From contig JAEVLN010000018.1 in assembly GCA_018350325.1 (NCBI GenBank), positions 1,740,185 through 1,804,184 of the forward strand: DNA of 64,000 bases, in the 5' to 3' direction. Position 1 is the first letter of the stretch. Every line of letters begins with the position of its first letter. The translations under genes and the position numbers were made by a program. Shown piece after piece: positions 45,020-55,997 of the stretch. The stretch comes from Globodera rostochiensis. Lineage: Eukaryota; Nematoda; Chromadorea; Rhabditida; Heteroderidae. The notes under the pieces were generated by a model. That model had not been told where the DNA came from, made no database searches, and saw nothing but the letters and a program-made list of their open reading frames with translations.

Positions 45020-46062
45020 GCTGCTACTTTTTTGAACATTTTATTTTTTGAAGAAATAGTGTGCTAAAGAGAGAGTCAGACGGTTAGAGTAATTTGCTCA
45101 GCATCGACCCAATCTAATAATTTTTTAGTTACTTTTTTGAACATTTTATTTTTTAAAGAAATAGTGTGCTAAAAAGAGAGAGTCAGACGGTTAGAGTAAT
45201 TTACTCATAATTTTAGTTACTTTTTTGAACATTTTATTTTTTGAAGAAATAGTGTGCTAAAAAGAGAGAGTCAGACGGTTAGAGTAATTTGCTCAGCATC
45301 GACCCCATCTAATAATTTTTTAGTTACTTTTTTGAACATTTTATTTTTGAAGAAATAGTGTGCACAAAAGAGAGAGTCAGACAGTTAGAGTAATTTGCTC
45401 ATCAACGGAGTAATTTGCTCATCAACGCACCCCCATCTAATAATTTTTAGTTACTTTTTTGAACATTTTATTTTTTGAAGAAATAGTGTGCTAAAAAGAG
45501 AGAGTCAGACGGTTAGAGTAATTTGCTCATCAACGCACCCCATCTAATAATTTTTTTAGTTACTTTTTTGAAAATTTTATTTTTTAAAGAAATAGTGTGC
45601 TAAAAAGAGAGAGTCAGACAGTTAGAGTAATTTGCTCATCAACGCACCCCATCTAACAATTTTTTAGCTACTTTTTTGAACATTTTATTTTTTGAAGAAA
45701 TAGTGTGTAAAAAGAGAGAGTCAGACGGTTAGAGTAATTTGGTCATCAACGCACCCCATCCATTAATTTCTTTTTTTAACCTTTTATTTTTTGAAGAAAT
45801 AGTGTGTAAAAAGAGAGAGTCAGACGGTTAGAGTAATTTACTCATAAACGCACCCCATCTAATAAATTTTTTAGTTACATTTTTGAACATTTTATTTTTG
45901 AAGAAATAGTGTGCTAAAAAGAAGAGTCAGACGGTTAGAGTAATTTGCTCATCAACGCACCCCATCTAATAATTTTTTAGTTACTTTTTTGATAAAGAAA
46001 TAGTGTGCTAAAAAGAGAGAGTCAGACGGTTAGAGTAATTTGCTCAGCATCGACCCCCAATG
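45020..46062 (+). repeat. Satellite of about 106-bp units, ten copies
   Basis: The unit is TTTAGTTACTTTTTTGAACA, TTTTATTTTTTGAAGAAATA, GTGTGCTAAAAAGAGAGAGT, CAGACGGTTAGAGTAATTTG, CTCATCAACGCACCCCATCT and AATAATTT. Ten GAAATAGTGTG landmarks occur at about 45,055, 45,160, 45,249, 45,354, 45,482, 45,587, 45,697, 45,798, 45,904 and 45,998. Two linker types alternate irregularly (CTCAGCATCGACCC and CTCATCAACGCACCCC). One unit has an internal 21-bp duplication near 45,400 and the first and last units share the CAGCATCGACCC form. Low divergence implies recent expansion. Confidence 0.95.
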
Positions 46063-46269
46063 TTTTATCGGATTTAGTGATTTTAGACTATTCTAACATC
46101 CATTTCTGCCGATTTCGAACCTCGAACCAAATTCGAACAATTTTTCAAAAATTCTAAATTTACAAAAAACCAGTTTTGTCTCAAAATCATTCAAAAGTAT
46201 GATTCGATTATTACTTTCGTTGTACTGTAAAGTGTCTCAAATCCTACCCAAGCCAAAACTTCCTGAATC

Positions 46270-46735
46270 TCCTGTCGCCTTAGGCTAAGCCTAAGCTATG
46301 CTTAGGCCTTGGCCTAACAAACCCCAAGCCAGGGTGGCTTAGGCCTGAGCTAGGCTTAGGATTAGCTTCAGTACTGGACAGAATCGGAAATCGTGGTTGG
46401 CTTCGGACGGGTATTTTGGGAAATTTCAATTTTCGACTAAATATTCGAATTCTGATCCGGGGTTCGGAATTAGTTCTAACAAAGGTCAGAATCGGGTTCT
46501 TCAACCCCAAAAGCCTCCAGAAACTTGAGGCTTAAGCTCTGCTTAGGCTTAGCCTAAGCCTAACAAACCCCAAACCAGGTTGACTTAGAATCGGCAATCG
46601 TGGTGGGAATTCGGAGGGGTAGCCCCCAAACTTGATTTTTGCAAAAATTGGGTTTCCGACCAAATGTTCGAATTCTTGTCCGGGGTTCTGAATTGGTTGT
46701 AACAGAACTAGAATCCGATTTTTTGACTTCATTAT
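46270..46735 (+). repeat. Duplicated GC-rich segment with TTAGGC-like words
   Basis: 46,274-46,505 and 46,530-46,735 are diverged direct copies. Both have GCTTAGGC/GCCTAAGC words, CTAACAAACCCCAA, then TCGGCAATCGTGGT or TCGGAAATCGTGGT, CCGGGGTTC and AGAATCGG or AGAATCCG. The TTAGGC and GCCTAA words are arranged as palindromes, unlike telomere arrays. Minus-strand ORFs across them are Pro/Arg-rich low-complexity translations, so not genes. Confidence 0.8.
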
Positions 46736-47701
46736 ATTTATTTTAAAAAACCAGTGTTTTTTTATTCCTTATTTGCAAACTGTGTAATTAATTAATTGTA
46801 TATATAGTTTATTAATTTGAAAGTTATTTGGTATAAGTTTTTCCACGCTAATTAAGTCAAAATTGATTTACAACCCAATAAAAAAATTTAATTAGCAAAA
46901 AATTTAAATTATGCAAAAACAAACCCAAATAAATAAACTAAAAACATTAGTAAAATGTATTATAAAATATTTACTATTTTGCATTTACCAAATTAAAAAT
47001 TAAGTTAGTTAAAATTTAGTTTAATTTAACTCAAAATCATCGTATAGCATAAGTAAATCAGCCAGCAATTTGTCACAATTAACAAAACCTAAAAGCAAAA
47101 AAATATTAAACTTTTTTGCTTAATACACTCTATTTGAAAATCTATTATTGATTTAAAAAGATATTTTTTATACACTCGCAACCTACTCAATAAAATGCTG
47201 TTGCTGCAGGTACAGGACACATTTTTTAAAATTTCTTAATAAACAACATCACTATCAATATAACACAATTAATATAATGATTTAAATGTTTGAAATTATT
47301 TATTCTAAAATCATAACCAATTATTGTTTTGAATATGTATTCACATTTTGAAAATAATTGATCAATAATTAAAAACAAATTGTTTTAAATGCAATAAAAA
47401 AAAATAATTTAATCATAATTTAAATTGTTAAATAAGACGCAAAATGTTATTCAACAAAAAATTAAAATGATAAATAATTAATATAAACAACAATAAGCAA
47501 TAAAATTGCCCTATCAAGAAATATTCTTTAAATATTCAAGTAGTGCAATTAAATTCTGTCTTTTTCTGCCTGCTCTTTAATTTTAAAAAAAAATAGACGT
47601 TGTTACAAAAACTCTTTATGAATATTTATATTTGAATTTAAAACTTATTCCTGAAGATTGTATACATTTCATTATTTAAAAATTAGCACCAGTGATTCAC
47701 A

Positions 47702-47875
47702 ATGTCAACCTTCGCAAGTTTGGGATTCGACGTGGACACGCAGATAAATGAGATTTTGACGCAGTTTTTGAGGAAAGACCCAAGTTCTCCGCTAGTCGAC
47801 GCCGTGAACAAAGAATTTACAAAAATTATCGATCAATGCCAATGCAGCGATTCGAGCCAAGGTTGGGACAATTAA
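47702..47875 (+). CDS. Small ORF, 57 codons, unknown
   Basis: ATG at 47,702 to TAA at 47,875. Composition is balanced and GC-richer than the surroundings: MSTFASLGFDVDTQINEILT, then RKDPSSPLVDAVNKEFTKII, and a Cys pair (CQC) near the end. A CACCAG 15 bases upstream could be a splice acceptor. Two AATAAA-type signals at about 47,943-47,955 follow the stop. It may be the last exon of a gene or a small independent gene. The opposite strand also has open stretches, but they are interrupted. No domain recognised. Confidence 0.4.
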   Translation: MSTFASLGFDVDTQINEILTQFLRKDPSSPLVDAVNKEFTKIIDQCQCSDSSQGWDN

Positions 47876-49514
47876 AGTGGCGGAAAGGAGGAACAATTAG
47901 TTCTTTCAAACAATGTGCCGAGAAGCTTATAAATTCGAGTTAATAAATTTTAATAAAAAAATTAGTAAAATAAAAATCATTAAAAGCTTTAAAAGCATTA
48001 TTTTGAATAAAAAAGCAAAAAAAAAAAAATAATAAACATTGAATAAAAACATCCAGTAAAATAATTATAACTATTTATAAACAATCCAATCAATTGCATC
48101 AAAATAAATAAATTCACCCCAAGATTTTAACAAAGAAATGCTAATTTAAACTCTAAACGATTATAAACAATGGCATTTGCATAAACACAAAATTAAAACC
48201 AAATTATACAAAATTTTGAGTTAAATAAAAAAAATAAAATATCAAAACAAATTTCAGACCGGATCATAACAAACAATATTAATAATTATACTTATACAAA
48301 AACATTCGTTAAAATAAATATTTAGATAAAAAAAACTAGATTTGATAGTCAATAAAATTTTATCAAAAACAAATTTTTGGTTTAGTTTAAAAAGTGTTAG
48401 ACTGTTGCTAAAATTCAAAATGACCATCAAAAAAATTTGGCTACCGGAAAATGTTACATTTTATTTTGAAAAAATTTAATAAGTGCTTTGCACCAGCTAT
48501 ACTAATATCAAATTGTTAAATATTTCTTCAAAAGAATTTATGTTGCTAAAATAATGTAAAAATTAACGAAATAATCCAAACAAAAAACAAGATCTTCTAA
48601 GAAATAAAACCAATTAAATGCGATAAACATCAGACCTGTGTCGTCGGGCAGATCGGGAAAATTAATAACAAATTATTGAATATATTTCTTTTTGTTAAAT
48701 TATTGTCAGCTCCCATCTTTGCTCCAAAATATAGAGGGAATACTTTTAGTGTATGATCTTTGCGGAATGATCCTTTTAAATCGTAAATTATTTAAATTTT
48801 AGTCATATGTAATTTATTGGTTGCTTTTTTAAGAATTTTTTAATGATTTTGCTACAAAAATATTATCAATAGTTTAAGAATATTGAATTGAATGTGGAAA
48901 GTCAATTCCATTGTTTGTTGTCTTTGGTAATGTATTTTTGTCAACAAAAATTAATTTGAATGTGATTCATTTTTGTAAATTAGCTAAAAAGGTTCAATCA
49001 GCTTTCCTTGACAAAAAATTTATTTCATATATTTCCATATTTTTAAGAACTTTCTGCTCAGTTACTTTTAAGCTTTGATTTTCAATAATTCATTAACTTG
49101 CCAAAACTATATAATAAATTTTATGTTCATAAAATATCTTAAATGCTATCGGTAGTCAGTTTCAAAACATTTCACTTAACTACAATATGCACTATTGATC
49201 CTTACCCAAATGAACAAGACTGGTTCCCAATTTTAACAAATCCTATATTGCGCATTTAAGGAAAAACAATTCTAAAATTTATACTGTATTAACATCTTTC
49301 TGCTTACCTCAAACAATCTCATCTCTGACTTGGGCATAAAGAATTTTTGTTTTATAAACTTGAAAAGAATAACTTTTCTGAAGCGCATAAAATAAACACT
49401 AAAATATTAAAAAATAATTTTCAAAATATTATTAAATGTGCGCACTGGCAAAATATTTATATAATCGTACCTGACAATAATCAAAATAAATAAACTATTG
49501 GCTTTATTGTAATA

Positions 49515-49640
49515 GAGTCCGGATTTTCAAGTTTTAACATGTTTTTTTACGAATAGGGAATCATGAGAAGTCCAGAAATAGCATTCATTTCGCAAATTTT
49601 AGAAAGAGCGACTTTTTAGTCAATATATCAATATTTTGGC
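49515..49640 (+). repeat. Dispersed repeat shared with the 6.84-kb unit
   Basis: 49,515-49,598 matches the reverse of 22,440-22,525: GTCCGGATTTTCAAGTTTTA, then ACATG, AATCATGAGAAG and ATAGCATTCATTT. 49,605-49,640 (AGAGCGACTTTTTAGTCAAT, then ATCAATATTTTG) matches 18,562-18,598 in direct orientation. Two pieces of the duplicated unit therefore occur side by side here, which points to a larger dispersed element with internal rearrangement. Confidence 0.65.
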
Positions 49641-50032
49641 ATTTTTGAGAAAAAATCAATATTTGCCATTTTTCCAGAATAAATCCATATTTTAGGCATT
49701 TTTCTTGAGAAAAATGCAATTTTTGGATTTTCCCCAAAATTCTTGAAGAAATTCATAAAAATTTGGACCAACTCACAATATGCTTTGGTATTTGTGCAAA
49801 TCCTAGCGGGCAACCACCAAGCAGATCATACAGCGCTTCCCGTTGAACTCTGTTATTGCTAGGCAGTCTGTAATTACATTTAACTTAAAGCAATTTTAAT
49901 TTTTTATTAAAATCGTAAAATTACAAAATTTTTTTGAACATTAATTTCTCATTAATTTAAGTTTCCAATTTTGTTGTTTATTAATTAACAATTGAATTTC
50001 TTTTCATCATATAATGTTCTTATATTTCATTA

Positions 50033-50667
50033 ATAGGGCTCGGATTTATATGTTTTTGCATATTTTTGTTCTCATATGTTCTGAAGAATACGGGCCAAAA
50101 ATAGCCTTTTCGCGTCGGTTTGAGTTTTTTTGGACAAGTTTAAAATTGCATATTTTAGCATATTTTAGGGTTTTAAGCATTTCGAGCATATTTTGGCTTT
50201 TTTGACCAAAATTTGAAAAAATGCACCCAAAATCATAGGTTTTTGGCTGTTTTTGAAAAATAATTCATCTTTTCAACGCTAACTTTTAGTCATTTCGAAA
50301 AAAATGCTTGAAGAAGTGAACATTTTCATAAAAATAGGGGAAAAATCGCGGCGCTGAAATGTCGCAGCGCTCGTGTGGCTGGCGCGGAGATGGCCATCTA
50401 GCGATGAATTGGGACAGTTAAAACCCACCGCGATTTTTTCCATCTTTTTCAACTTTCCAAAAATACTAAAATAATATGCGAAAAGGCTTTAAACCTACTT
50501 ATTATACGTTAAATAAGGAAAAAAAAATTAAGTTTTACCATTTTTCGGTGCATATTTCGGCATTTTTGGTGCATATTTCGGCATGTTTGGTGCATATTTT
50601 GGCCTTTTTTGGTGCATATATATGCGCATATTTGGCCATTTTTGGTGCATATAAATCTGAGCCCTAT
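50033..50667. mobile_element. MITE-like element with 20-bp TIRs and TTA flanks
   Basis: The left end, ATAGGGCTCGGATTTATATG at 50,033-50,052, is the reverse complement of the right end at 50,648-50,667 with one mismatch. TTA lies directly outside both ends (50,030-50,032 and 50,668-50,670), as expected of the 3-bp target duplication of PIF/Harbinger-type elements. The 635-bp inside has no transposase. It contains repeated CATATTTTGGC or CATATTTCGGC words near the right end and a nested hairpin. A related end may occur in the repeats at 22.5 and 49.5 kb (GAGCCCGGATTTTCA). Confidence 0.75.
50337..50441. repeat. Nested 105-bp hairpin segment
   Basis: GGGGAAAAATCGCGG at 50,337-50,351 pairs with CCGCGATTTTTTCC at 50,428-50,441. 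Next to the left arm GCGCTG (50,351-50,356) and CAGCGC (50,365-50,370) form a second short stem. It is GC-rich compared with the host element and looks like an insertion or a foldback. Confidence 0.55.
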
Positions 50668-50999
50668 TTATTTATATAAATTTTTAATCATTATCTTCAG
50701 ATGATATATTTTAATATAATATTCTTAATTTTTTTTAAACAATTTAACGGTACATTGATCGCTTTATTTTTGAGCGCGTATTGCAGTGAAACATCTAGCA
50801 TTCAGTTTATCACTTTGATCCTAACAGTTGCAGGTTTGTTAATTAAAGTTCAGAAATTTTGGGGCAAAAATGGCCCTTTTTAGGGACAATTTTTGGCAAT
50901 ACAATTCAAAATGCCGTAGAAAATTTTTTGTTTAATTTTTGCAGACTTGATAAGCAATGTTTAAGCTCACAAAAAAAATAAAACTGGGCCTGTCCAGGG

Positions 51000-51090
51000 C
51001 CGCAGCTGATCTTTGACGTACTCATGACCTTAACGGAGCGCACCTCCACTTTACCGAGTGGTGCAAGACAACTCCCGGGCCTTTCGATTA
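51000..51090 (+). repeat. GC-rich patch, probable repeat fragment
   Basis: GGGCCTGTCCAGGGCCGCAG starts and CAACTCCCGGGCCTTTCG ends a GC-rich block in AT-rich DNA; GGCC words at both sides hint at decayed inverted ends. All frames are interrupted. No RNA gene recognised. Confidence 0.35.
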
Positions 51091-51302
51091 ACTAATGTTT
51101 TGCAGAGCCTGCATTAGATTTTGACTCTGCGAAAATTCATGGGAAATTAGTGCGCGAATCTCAGTTTTTGGCATGGTCGCTAGAAGCGCCATCAATAAAA
51201 GGAGGAGAAATTGTAGAATTGTGGAAGAAAAAAAGAAAACATATCCAACAAACAAATATTTAAAACAGAGAGCAAAGTAATACCCAGCAAAATAAGCGAG
51301 TT

Positions 51303-51635
51303 ATGAATTTTCAAAAAAATCAAAAAAATTTTGTGACAAAATCACGGATTCGGATTCCCCGTGTCGTATTACACCCGGAGTTTAAATTTTCAACAAAAGA
51401 CATACACGAATAAAATGGGACATAAATTTCAAAGAAACAGCAAACGCTGAAAATTAAAGAAGCACGGATATTGTTAAATAAACACCTTTTGAGATTTTCC
51501 ACGTGCGGAAAATTCACTCGTCATATTGGTGCCGTGCATCATTTGGTAGGCAACGCCCACAGACGACATACTCCAATAATGCTTAATGTTAAATTAACAT
51601 ATAAAATTAAAGCGACCCAACTATTTAATTCTTAG
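51303..51635 (+). pseudogene. Coding-like island, two frames, unknown
   Basis: ATG 51,303 opens 36 codons (NFVTKSRIRIPRVVLHPEF, then KFSTKDIHE) to a TAA. From 51,426 another frame is open for 69 codons (ARILLNKHLLRFSTCGKF, then TRHIGAVHHLVGNAHRRHTP) to TAG at 51,635. Together they could be one gene with a frameshift or two exons. A 65-codon minus-strand ORF overlaps, so the strand is not certain. No family recognised. Confidence 0.28.
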
Positions 51636-52032
51636 TGATGAAGAAGGAAATTATAATAATCAATAAAAACAAACAAAACGGACATTGTAATTTCATATTT
51701 ATTTGGTACAATCTAAATTAATAATAAAAAATATGTACTTGTTCATTGATTTATGCATTTTACCAATGTTCTAGCCCAGTCAATTCTTTGAAAGATGCTA
51801 TTATGGTAAAAAAATTGAAAAATATTATTTTTTTAAAAATTGATTTATAATCTACCTTTCAACATTAAGTTTCTATAAATTAAACAAAGTTCATTTGCAA
51901 CTTTTTTTTTGTAAAATTTTACATTATTATGTGAGTCAAGCTTGAAATGTTGACTTAATAAAATAAAGTTTTTAAGACAAGAATTAAAATTATAAAAATG
52001 TGTTTTTTGATAAATTACAAAATCAATAGTAA

Positions 52033-52323
52033 AATTTTAAAAATATTTTAACGAATATTATAGATAAATCTGATTTAGTAACATTAAAATGCCAAATATT
52101 CGCTTTTAAACGTCAAATAAAGAGTAATTTATTCATTAAAAATCATTCTGGTATGTTGTATTTTGTGAATGCAAAGCAAAACGAAGGGGCTGGAAGGCCG
52201 GAAAAAACTGCTTTTCTTCAAATTTGCCGTCAAAACTTTGCAGATAAACCACCCGAGCATCCCTCTTTACAAATTAAATCTTTAAAAAGTCACCAACCCT
52301 ACCACATACAAAAATTAAAGTAA
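52033..52323 (+). CDS. 96-codon open segment, unknown
   Basis: Open between stops from 52,033 to 52,323. The second half, after the internal ATG at 52,153, is GC-richer and protein-like: MLYFVNAKQNEGAGRPEKTA, then FLQICRQNFADKPPEHPSLQ. The first half is AT-rich and Lys/Asn/Ile-rich, possibly intron or 5' region. With a stop expected about every 11 codons in this A-rich strand, a run of 96 is unusual. No domain is recognised. ATG 52,153 would be the start if it is a complete small ORF (56 codons). Confidence 0.4.
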   Translation, partial: NFKNILTNIIDKSDLVTLKCQIFAFKRQIKSNLFIKNHSGMLYFVNAKQNEGAGRPEKTAFLQICRQNFADKPPEHPSLQIKSLKSHQPYHIQKLK

Positions 52324-52443
52324 ATTATTAAGAAAAATATTTTTATATATAAAAGAAACCGTAATGACATCTGTCTCACTAAACTTTGCTGTAGCTTTCC
52401 CCTCTCGAAGATTCAAAAAATTCATTAAACAAATCAACTAACA

Positions 52444-52539
52444 ATGAATGCTATTACTATGGCAAAGCGCGCGGGCGTAAACCTGTCTGGTGCGAAGAAA
52501 CGGAATCGGCGCGTGACGCCTCACCGACGCGAAATGTGA
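52444..52539 (+). CDS. Basic 31-codon ORF ending at a splice donor
   Basis: ATG 52,444 reads MNAITMAKRAGVNLSGAKKR, then NRRVTPHRRE, and stops at 52,539. GTGAGT at 52,536-52,541 is a strong splice-donor match just before the stop, so this may be a first exon with start codon and basic (nuclear-localisation-like) sequence. The GC-rich island opens the minus strand too. No family recognised. Upstream sequence AACTAACAATGAATGCTAT is repeated in diverged form at about 52,738. Confidence 0.33.
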   Translation: MNAITMAKRAGVNLSGAKKRNRRVTPHRREM

Positions 52540-52849
52540 GTGGGCATCCTCTACCGGAATGAATAAGAATTTCTATTTATAAAATTGATATATTTTTTGC
52601 CCAAATTTATATACGCAATAATAAAATAATGAAATCAAAAAGACCAAATATTATTATACATATTTAGTCAAATAAATGTTTCAGACAAAAAAAAAATTTA
52701 ATACATAAATTCAAAAGATTCAACTAAAAATCTTCAACTAACAATAAATGCTATCATTATAAATGCATTGCCAATAATTAATATATTGTTTATATTCAAC
52801 AAAATATGTGAGTTAAAAATGACGCTCAATAATTAATAAAAGTGATTAA

Positions 52850-53490
52850 AAAACGTAAATAAATAATCGGATGCAGTAAATACGTAGCGTCGCAACTCTA
52901 TTGCTTACTCATCCATCACTTATTTTGACACAGTTTGACAAGTATTGTTTCTGTTGCGTATTCATTCTTCGCGTATGTTTTTTGTTGTGGGATGGCGGTG
53001 GACAAAGCGAAAACAGCCAATTTAATTGCTTGATGTTAATTTATGAAAATATTAGTTCAAAGGACGATAACAATTATAGGTCTTAATTAAACATAAATAA
53101 AAATGTAATTTTTATAAATTTAAAAAGCAAAACTTATTGTGAATAAGTCAAAGAACTCGTACTTGAAATTTCTCTGTCGGTTGGGAATAATAACAAATGC
53201 CACTTTTAAAATAAACAAATAAAGCCACACTCATTCTTACACATACAATTTAAACCAAGAAGCCATAAATAATCTCTGCTCATTAATTGCGCCCTTATAC
53301 AATGTGCAAAGTGGTAATAAAATTATTAAAATGTTATTACCTAATATAAATTTCAATGTCTAAACAATTTATATGGAAAGAATCAAAAATTTTACAATTC
53401 AATTTGGTGCAATTCCAATCAAATTCAACTTGCGAAAAACGCAAATAAATAAACCCTCGCATGCAGAAAATACGTAACGTCACAACATAA
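52850..53490 (+). repeat. Diverged direct repeat pair, 0.59 kb apart
   Basis: 52,865-52,895 and 53,455-53,487 share AAATAAATAA, ATGCAGTAAATACGTAGCGT versus ATGCAGAAAATACGTAACGT, and CGCAAC or CACAAC. The 61-codon ORF at 52,901 follows the first copy and has no motif. Confidence 0.55.
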
Positions 53491-54772
53491 TTATAATTTA
53501 TTAGAATAATTGACTTGCGCCATTCTAGCAGCCCAAAGAATAATAGTATTTCACCCTGTTAATCTGTAAAATCTCAACATAAAATAATGTTGTGCGCTTC
53601 CTTTGCCTTATTTCTAACCCAAGTGTTCAACACAATCTTTCGACAAGTTAAAAAATATATAAAAATATTAAATGATTCTAAAATTCAAATTTTTAATTCA
53701 GCCATTTTTATCCAAATAATTGAACAAACAAACAAGACAAAGGCTTGTGTAAAATGCAAAGTAAAAATAAAAAACAAATAATTATTATTGACTCCGGACA
53801 CGTGGGAGTTCCTCGGCACGTAGGGAACATACGCCGGGTTACAAAACTTTTTTCTCACAAATTGGACTAACATTTAGAGAGATTTAGAAGAAAAGTCATG
53901 CAGACAGCGGTGCAAAAAGGATGGAGGCGGGCGGATTTAATACTAATATATACAAAAAATAAAAATTTAAACGCTTGTAACAAATAAAAATTATTTCATA
54001 ACCAAAACATGTAACAAATACAAATAAAGTTTAAATTCTAAAATTGAATACAACTATTAATATATGAAAAAAATTATAATTATTATAATGAATGAATAAT
54101 GTTTTATTAAAGTTTACATGTAATAATTATGTGTAAAAGTATCAAAAAAATAAAACAAAAGGTTTTTCTCACAAATTACACTTATTCTAAAAATAGGGAG
54201 CAAAGGATTTATTTATAATAAAGTTCTTAAATAATATTAAGCAAAAAACTACAGCACAATTAGAATCGCAAATTCTCAACAAAAAACTATCAAAACGGCC
54301 ACGCCCCCGCAAATTTCTTAAATAAAAATATTAAAAACTTCCTTAAAGTTCTTTTGTTGTGCTTTAATAATCGTGTTATATAGAAAGCAATAAAAATAAG
54401 AAATTCTAAATTAAAAATCATCTCACAAAAAGAGGTATAAAAAAATTATAAGCAAAGCAAATGCTAATGACAACATCAACAAAAAGCACTGCAATGGCTT
54501 TGGGCAATTGCAATGACGATATACTTTCTAAATAAATTATTTGAATTTAGTTGATAACCTATAATTGTTTTTGACAAATTATATTATTAAAATTTATTAT
54601 AAATAAATCGGGACTAAATACTTCTATCAAGTATTTGCGTATCAGGATGTCAATACGCGTTATTTGAATCAATAATTATAATTACATGCAAGGCTTTGAA
54701 GCAATATATGCCTAATTATTTTGAAGCCTTTAATTTGAATAAAAATATTATAAATATAGAAGTGATATTTAA

Positions 54773-54910
54773 ATGTGCGTGTGGACAACCAATGATCATG
54801 AGATGATGATTAGCAAAGAACAGTTTCACGTCGACAAGATTGCGGATAGAGACTTTACAGCTAAATCGCTAACAAAATTGATGACATGTCCGTGGAGAAC
54901 AACTGGGTGA
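54773..54910 (+). CDS. Small ORF, 45 codons, unknown
   Basis: ATG 54,773 reads MCVWTTNDHEMMISKEQFHV, then DKIADRDFTAKSLTKLMT, to TGA at 54,910. GTGATA near the end is a weak donor. GC-richer than its flanks. No domain. A further short plus-strand ORF (MLMTTSTKSTAMALGNCNDD) lies at about 54,460-54,535. Confidence 0.3.
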   Translation: MCVWTTNDHEMMISKEQFHVDKIADRDFTAKSLTKLMTCPWRTTG

Positions 54911-55775
54911 TAAAAATAAATAACAAAAAAACCTTACAATTAAAAGCAAAGAAATTTTTTCACTAAAGCAAACAAAATTTTATAAAAAGCTAAAAAAGAA
55001 TTGGGTAATAATATAATGAATGACTACTAATTACTCCATAGAAGGTGTCGCAATTAAATTTCACACTTAACTTTAAAATAAATATAAAAGCAGTTATAAT
55101 GGAAAGCATAACATAAGGCAAAATCATTACCTGCTATTAAAAATAATACAATGGTGAAGCAAAATAAAATTATTTAAAATGGATTACAAAAGTTTAATAT
55201 CTAGAAAAAAAACAAAACACCGTCAAATGCATTTATTTATGATGTTTGATATTTCTCTACCCAATTGTTAACATCTAATTTATTCATTTTATGCCAACCA
55301 AATATTTTTATTAGTTTATGAAACAATAATAAAACGTATTCTCACATTAATGACATACATGAACAATGGAAAAATCAGTTTAAATTTTCATAAGATTGAA
55401 AATACGAACTTCTATATTTATGAAAGAGAAAAATTAATAATTTGATGTTATGTGTTAGTAAAAAACATATAATTAAACGTTATAAAAACAATTGCGAAAG
55501 GTCATAATGTGCATTAATATTTAAAAATCTACTAGTTTGCTGCAAGAGTTTCTTTACGAACTCACATACTTTTTAAAGTGCAATGTTAGCAACGTTGGTG
55601 CTTGATAGACCCTTGAATAATGGAAACCCATAAGGCTAAATTGGTAAAATTATGAGATGAAGTCAATATTAATTAACACTAAATTTACAATGTTAATCAA
55701 TAATTCATTTACAAAAAGTAATGCAACTATTAAATCAATTAAAAATGTATACATTACTGTCCGATTCGTAGATGA

Positions 55776-55997
55776 AAAGTTCACATTGCAAATCTAATAC
55801 AATTTATTGAAATAAATTTGCATTTTGTTAACAAAAGCACTAAACTGGCACGACGCTATGTTGATGTGACAAAGCCATACCAAACAAGAGTCAAATGTAT
55901 CCTAAAAAAATTTTTAGATAAAATGGTCCTCGGGGACATGACAAATTTGCCGGCGGGGCAGAGGCCCCCCCGCCGGATCGTAAACAAAATATTTTAA
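55776..55997 (+). CDS. 73-codon open segment with Arg/Pro-rich end
   Basis: Open between stops. The coding-like part begins near 55,836 (KSTKLARRYVDVTKPYQTRV, then KCILKKFLDKMVLGDMTNLP, AGQRPPRRI). GATC|GTAAAC at 55,980 is a possible splice donor. The AGQRPPRR part is encoded by a GC hairpin (CCGGCGGGG, 9-base loop, CCCCGCCGG at 55,950-55,976), which may be structural rather than coding. No start codon at the beginning, as for an internal exon. No family recognised. Confidence 0.35.
   Translation, partial: KVHIANLIQFIEINLHFVNKSTKLARRYVDVTKPYQTRVKCILKKFLDKMVLGDMTNLPAGQRPPRRIVNKIF
55950..55976 (+). repeat. Perfect 9-bp GC hairpin
   Basis: CCGGCGGGG and CCCCGCCGG surround the loop CAGAGGCCC. 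Very stable for an AT-rich region; an mRNA hairpin, a repeat relic, or coincidence of Arg/Pro codons. Confidence 0.6.

Noticed and set aside
45020..46062. CRISPR-like array
   Set aside because: The whole unit repeats, with no unique spacers between short repeats. It is a satellite in a eukaryotic setting.
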